Of a stretch of 16,136 nucleotides of DNA, positions 15,064 to 16,136 are shown piece by piece. The translations under genes and the position numbers were made by a program. The stretch is from Cyanobacteria bacterium K_DeepCast_35m_m2_023 (GTDB lineage Bacteria; Cyanobacteriota; Cyanobacteriia; PCC-6307; Cyanobiaceae). The DNA is taken from assembly GCA_016882345.1 (NCBI GenBank), contig VGQR01000010.1, forward strand, positions 1 to 16,136, read 5' to 3'. Below the pieces are notes generated by a model. The model had not been told where the DNA came from. It saw nothing but the letters and a program-made list of their open reading frames with translations, and did no database searches. The stretch's first letter is position 1. Every line of letters starts with the position of its first letter.

Positions 15064-15797
15064 ATGGATTTCTTCGAGCGGCAGTGGAGCTCCTACCGGG
15101 CAATCGTGGAACACGATCTGATGGAACACCACGCCGTGGCCGAGGCCACAGCCGACGCCATCGACAGCTGGCTGCAATCGCGTCCCGCCTCTGCCCCTGC
15201 TCCCCGCATGGTGGATCTGGGCTGCGGTGATCTGGCCTTATTGGCGCCGCTGCTGCAGCGGCTGCCCCTGAATCACTACACCGGTCTGGACCTGGCAGGG
15301 GTCGTGCTGCCATGGCCCAACGGGCCTTAGGCGCAGTGCCCTACGCGACCGAATGGCTCGAGGCCGATCTGCTGGCCTGGGCCCTGAACGACCTTGAGCC
15401 ATCAACCGGCCCCCTCGGGCAGCAAACCAGAACCGACATCCTGCATTCGGCCTTCGCCCTTCACCACCTCGATGACGGCGCCAAATTGACCTTTCTCAAA
15501 GCCGCGCGCCAACGCATTAACCCTGATGGACTGTTCATCTGGGTCGATGTGTTTCGCGAGCCGAGCGAAAGTCTTGAGGCCTACATCACGCGCTACACCC
15601 GCCGCATCCACACCGGTTGGCCCCAGCTCAGCAGCGAACAACAGGACCACGTCATCAGCCACCTCACCCGTTTTGATCTCCCCGCCGACCGGAGCGCCAT
15701 CGCGGCGGCCGCGGCCCAGGCGGGCTGGCAGTGGCGGTGGGGTTGGCACGGTGCCCACCGGGCCGAGGCCTTGGCCATGCTGACTCCGCTGCCATGA
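15064..15797 (+). pseudogene. SAM-dependent methyltransferase broken by a single-base frameshift
   Basis: Two consecutive frames together encode one methyltransferase of about 245 residues. The first (from ATG 15064, or GTG 15061) gives EHDLMEHHAVAEATADA and motif I MVDLGCGDLALL, then YTGLDLAGVVLP, and runs into a TAG at 15328-15330. The second takes up exactly there (MAQRALGAVPYATEWLEADLL) with HSAFALHHLDDGAK, the post-core INPDGLFIWVDVFRE, and ends at 15797. The junction lies at CTGCCATGG (15307-15315): restoring one C (CTGCCCATGG) joins the frames as VLPMAQ, so a single-C loss is the simplest explanation. It could be a true mutation or an assembly error. A coding-like stretch also extends upstream to 15001 (LTINAAWAASLQQDEAT) without a conventional start codon, so the N-terminus may be damaged too. 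Confidence 0.75.
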
Positions 15798-15855
15798 CCG
15801 ACTGGCGTCCGCTCGGTTCGCTCGGTTCCGCTAAGCCACTGAGGGCCGTGCAGCC

Positions 15856-16136
15856 TTAGCTGTGCTCGCGCAGAAAGGCGATCGTGCCCTCGAGCTCGTC
15901 GGCAAAGCGGTCGATCTCTTCGGGTGTGGTGGTGAAGCTGAGACTGGCGCGGGCGCTGCCGCTCAGTCCGTAGTGGCGGTGCAGCGGCTGGGTGCAGTGG
16001 TGACCACTGCGAATGCAGATGCCCGATGAATCGAGCAAGGCCGCAATGTCGTTGGCGTGCAGGCCCTCGATGTGGAATGCCGCCAGAGCGCCGCGATCGG
16101 GTTGCTGCTCCGGTGTGGGGCCCAGGACCGTGAGCC
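15856..16136 (-). CDS. sufS: SufS-type cysteine desulfurase (C-terminal part; 5' end outside window)
   Basis: The minus-strand frame is open from the window edge to a TAG at 15858-15856 and encodes the last 92 or so residues of a class V aminotransferase-fold cysteine desulfurase. The segment AAFHIEGLHANDIAALLDSSG is followed by CIRSGHHCTQPLHRHYG, which contains the catalytic loop cysteine (RSGHHC) of group II desulfurases, and GSARASLSFTTTPEEIDRF. Group II SufS enzymes take sulfur from cysteine with PLP and pass it to SufE/SufU-type partners for Fe-S cluster assembly. In cyanobacteria the gene usually sits in a sufBCDS operon; those genes would lie beyond the window end, which I cannot see. 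The close paralogue CsdA is an alternative. The gene converges with the broken methyltransferase. Confidence 0.88.
   Translation of the reverse strand, partial: LTVLGPTPEQQPDRGALAAFHIEGLHANDIAALLDSSGICIRSGHHCTQPLHRHYGLSGSARASLSFTTTPEEIDRFADELEGTIAFLREHS

Noticed and set aside
15810..15827. Two tandem copies of the 9-mer CGCTCGGTT
   Set aside because: Only two copies in an intergenic spacer; too little to call a repeat array, attachment site or terminator.
15794..15859. Small plus-strand ORF of 21 codons starting in an ATGA overlap with the methyltransferase stop
   Set aside because: It is very short, partly made of a tandem repeat, and runs into the end of sufS on the other strand; no support for translation.

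Overview
The window looks like chromosomal DNA of a high-G+C unicellular cyanobacterium, most likely a picocyanobacterium of the Cyanobium/Synechococcus type. The evidence is a secreted protein joining the two cyanobacterial domain families DUF3747 and COP23, very compact packing with 1-4 nt stop/start overlaps, strong G/C preference at third codon positions, and products such as DUF1543 and a SufS-type cysteine desulfurase. This assignment is inferred; there is no rRNA or other marker gene. I found no tRNA, rRNA, CRISPR array, insertion sequence or prophage.

Layout. 1-1924 (minus): peptide deformylase, a 65-aa two-helix membrane protein and the 3'-truncated DUF3747-COP23 protein, in that transcription order. 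1999-6589 (plus): a divergent tight operon of an S9 prolyl-oligopeptidase-type peptidase, a GltS/ESS-type sodium-coupled transporter and an unusual glutathione S-transferase/O-methyltransferase fusion, joined by two 4-nt ATGA overlaps. 6574-8789 (minus): a FucA-like class II aldolase whose stop overlaps by one base the start of a GAF-domain/sulfotransferase fusion, which converges on and overlaps the previous operon by 16 nt. 8843-9889 (plus): a zinc-alcohol-dehydrogenase-family reductase, divergent from the aldolase. 9914-11543 (minus): methylthioribose-1-phosphate isomerase (mtnA) and an ankyrin-repeat protein.

11676-12639 (minus): a DUF1543 protein, directly followed by the decayed remains of a HEPN-domain gene with one frameshift and one nonsense codon. 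12638-13968: a class I methyltransferase (plus) converging on a small predicted secreted protein (minus). 14063-15797 (plus): an aldo/keto reductase followed by a second methyltransferase broken by an apparent single-C deletion. 15856-16136 (minus): the C-terminal part of a SufS-type cysteine desulfurase, running off the window.

The most coherent functional reading is sulfur-nucleoside salvage. MtnA, the FucA-like aldolase and the alcohol dehydrogenase match three consecutive steps of the DHAP shunt, which turns 5'-methylthioadenosine or 5'-deoxyadenosine into DHAP plus an aldehyde and then an alcohol. The phosphorylase or kinase step is not in the window. The most unusual proteins are the GAF-sulfotransferase fusion, translationally coupled to that aldolase, and the GST-O-methyltransferase fusion next to it. 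Together they place sulfotransfer, methyl transfer and thiol chemistry in one neighbourhood, but their substrates cannot be read from sequence.
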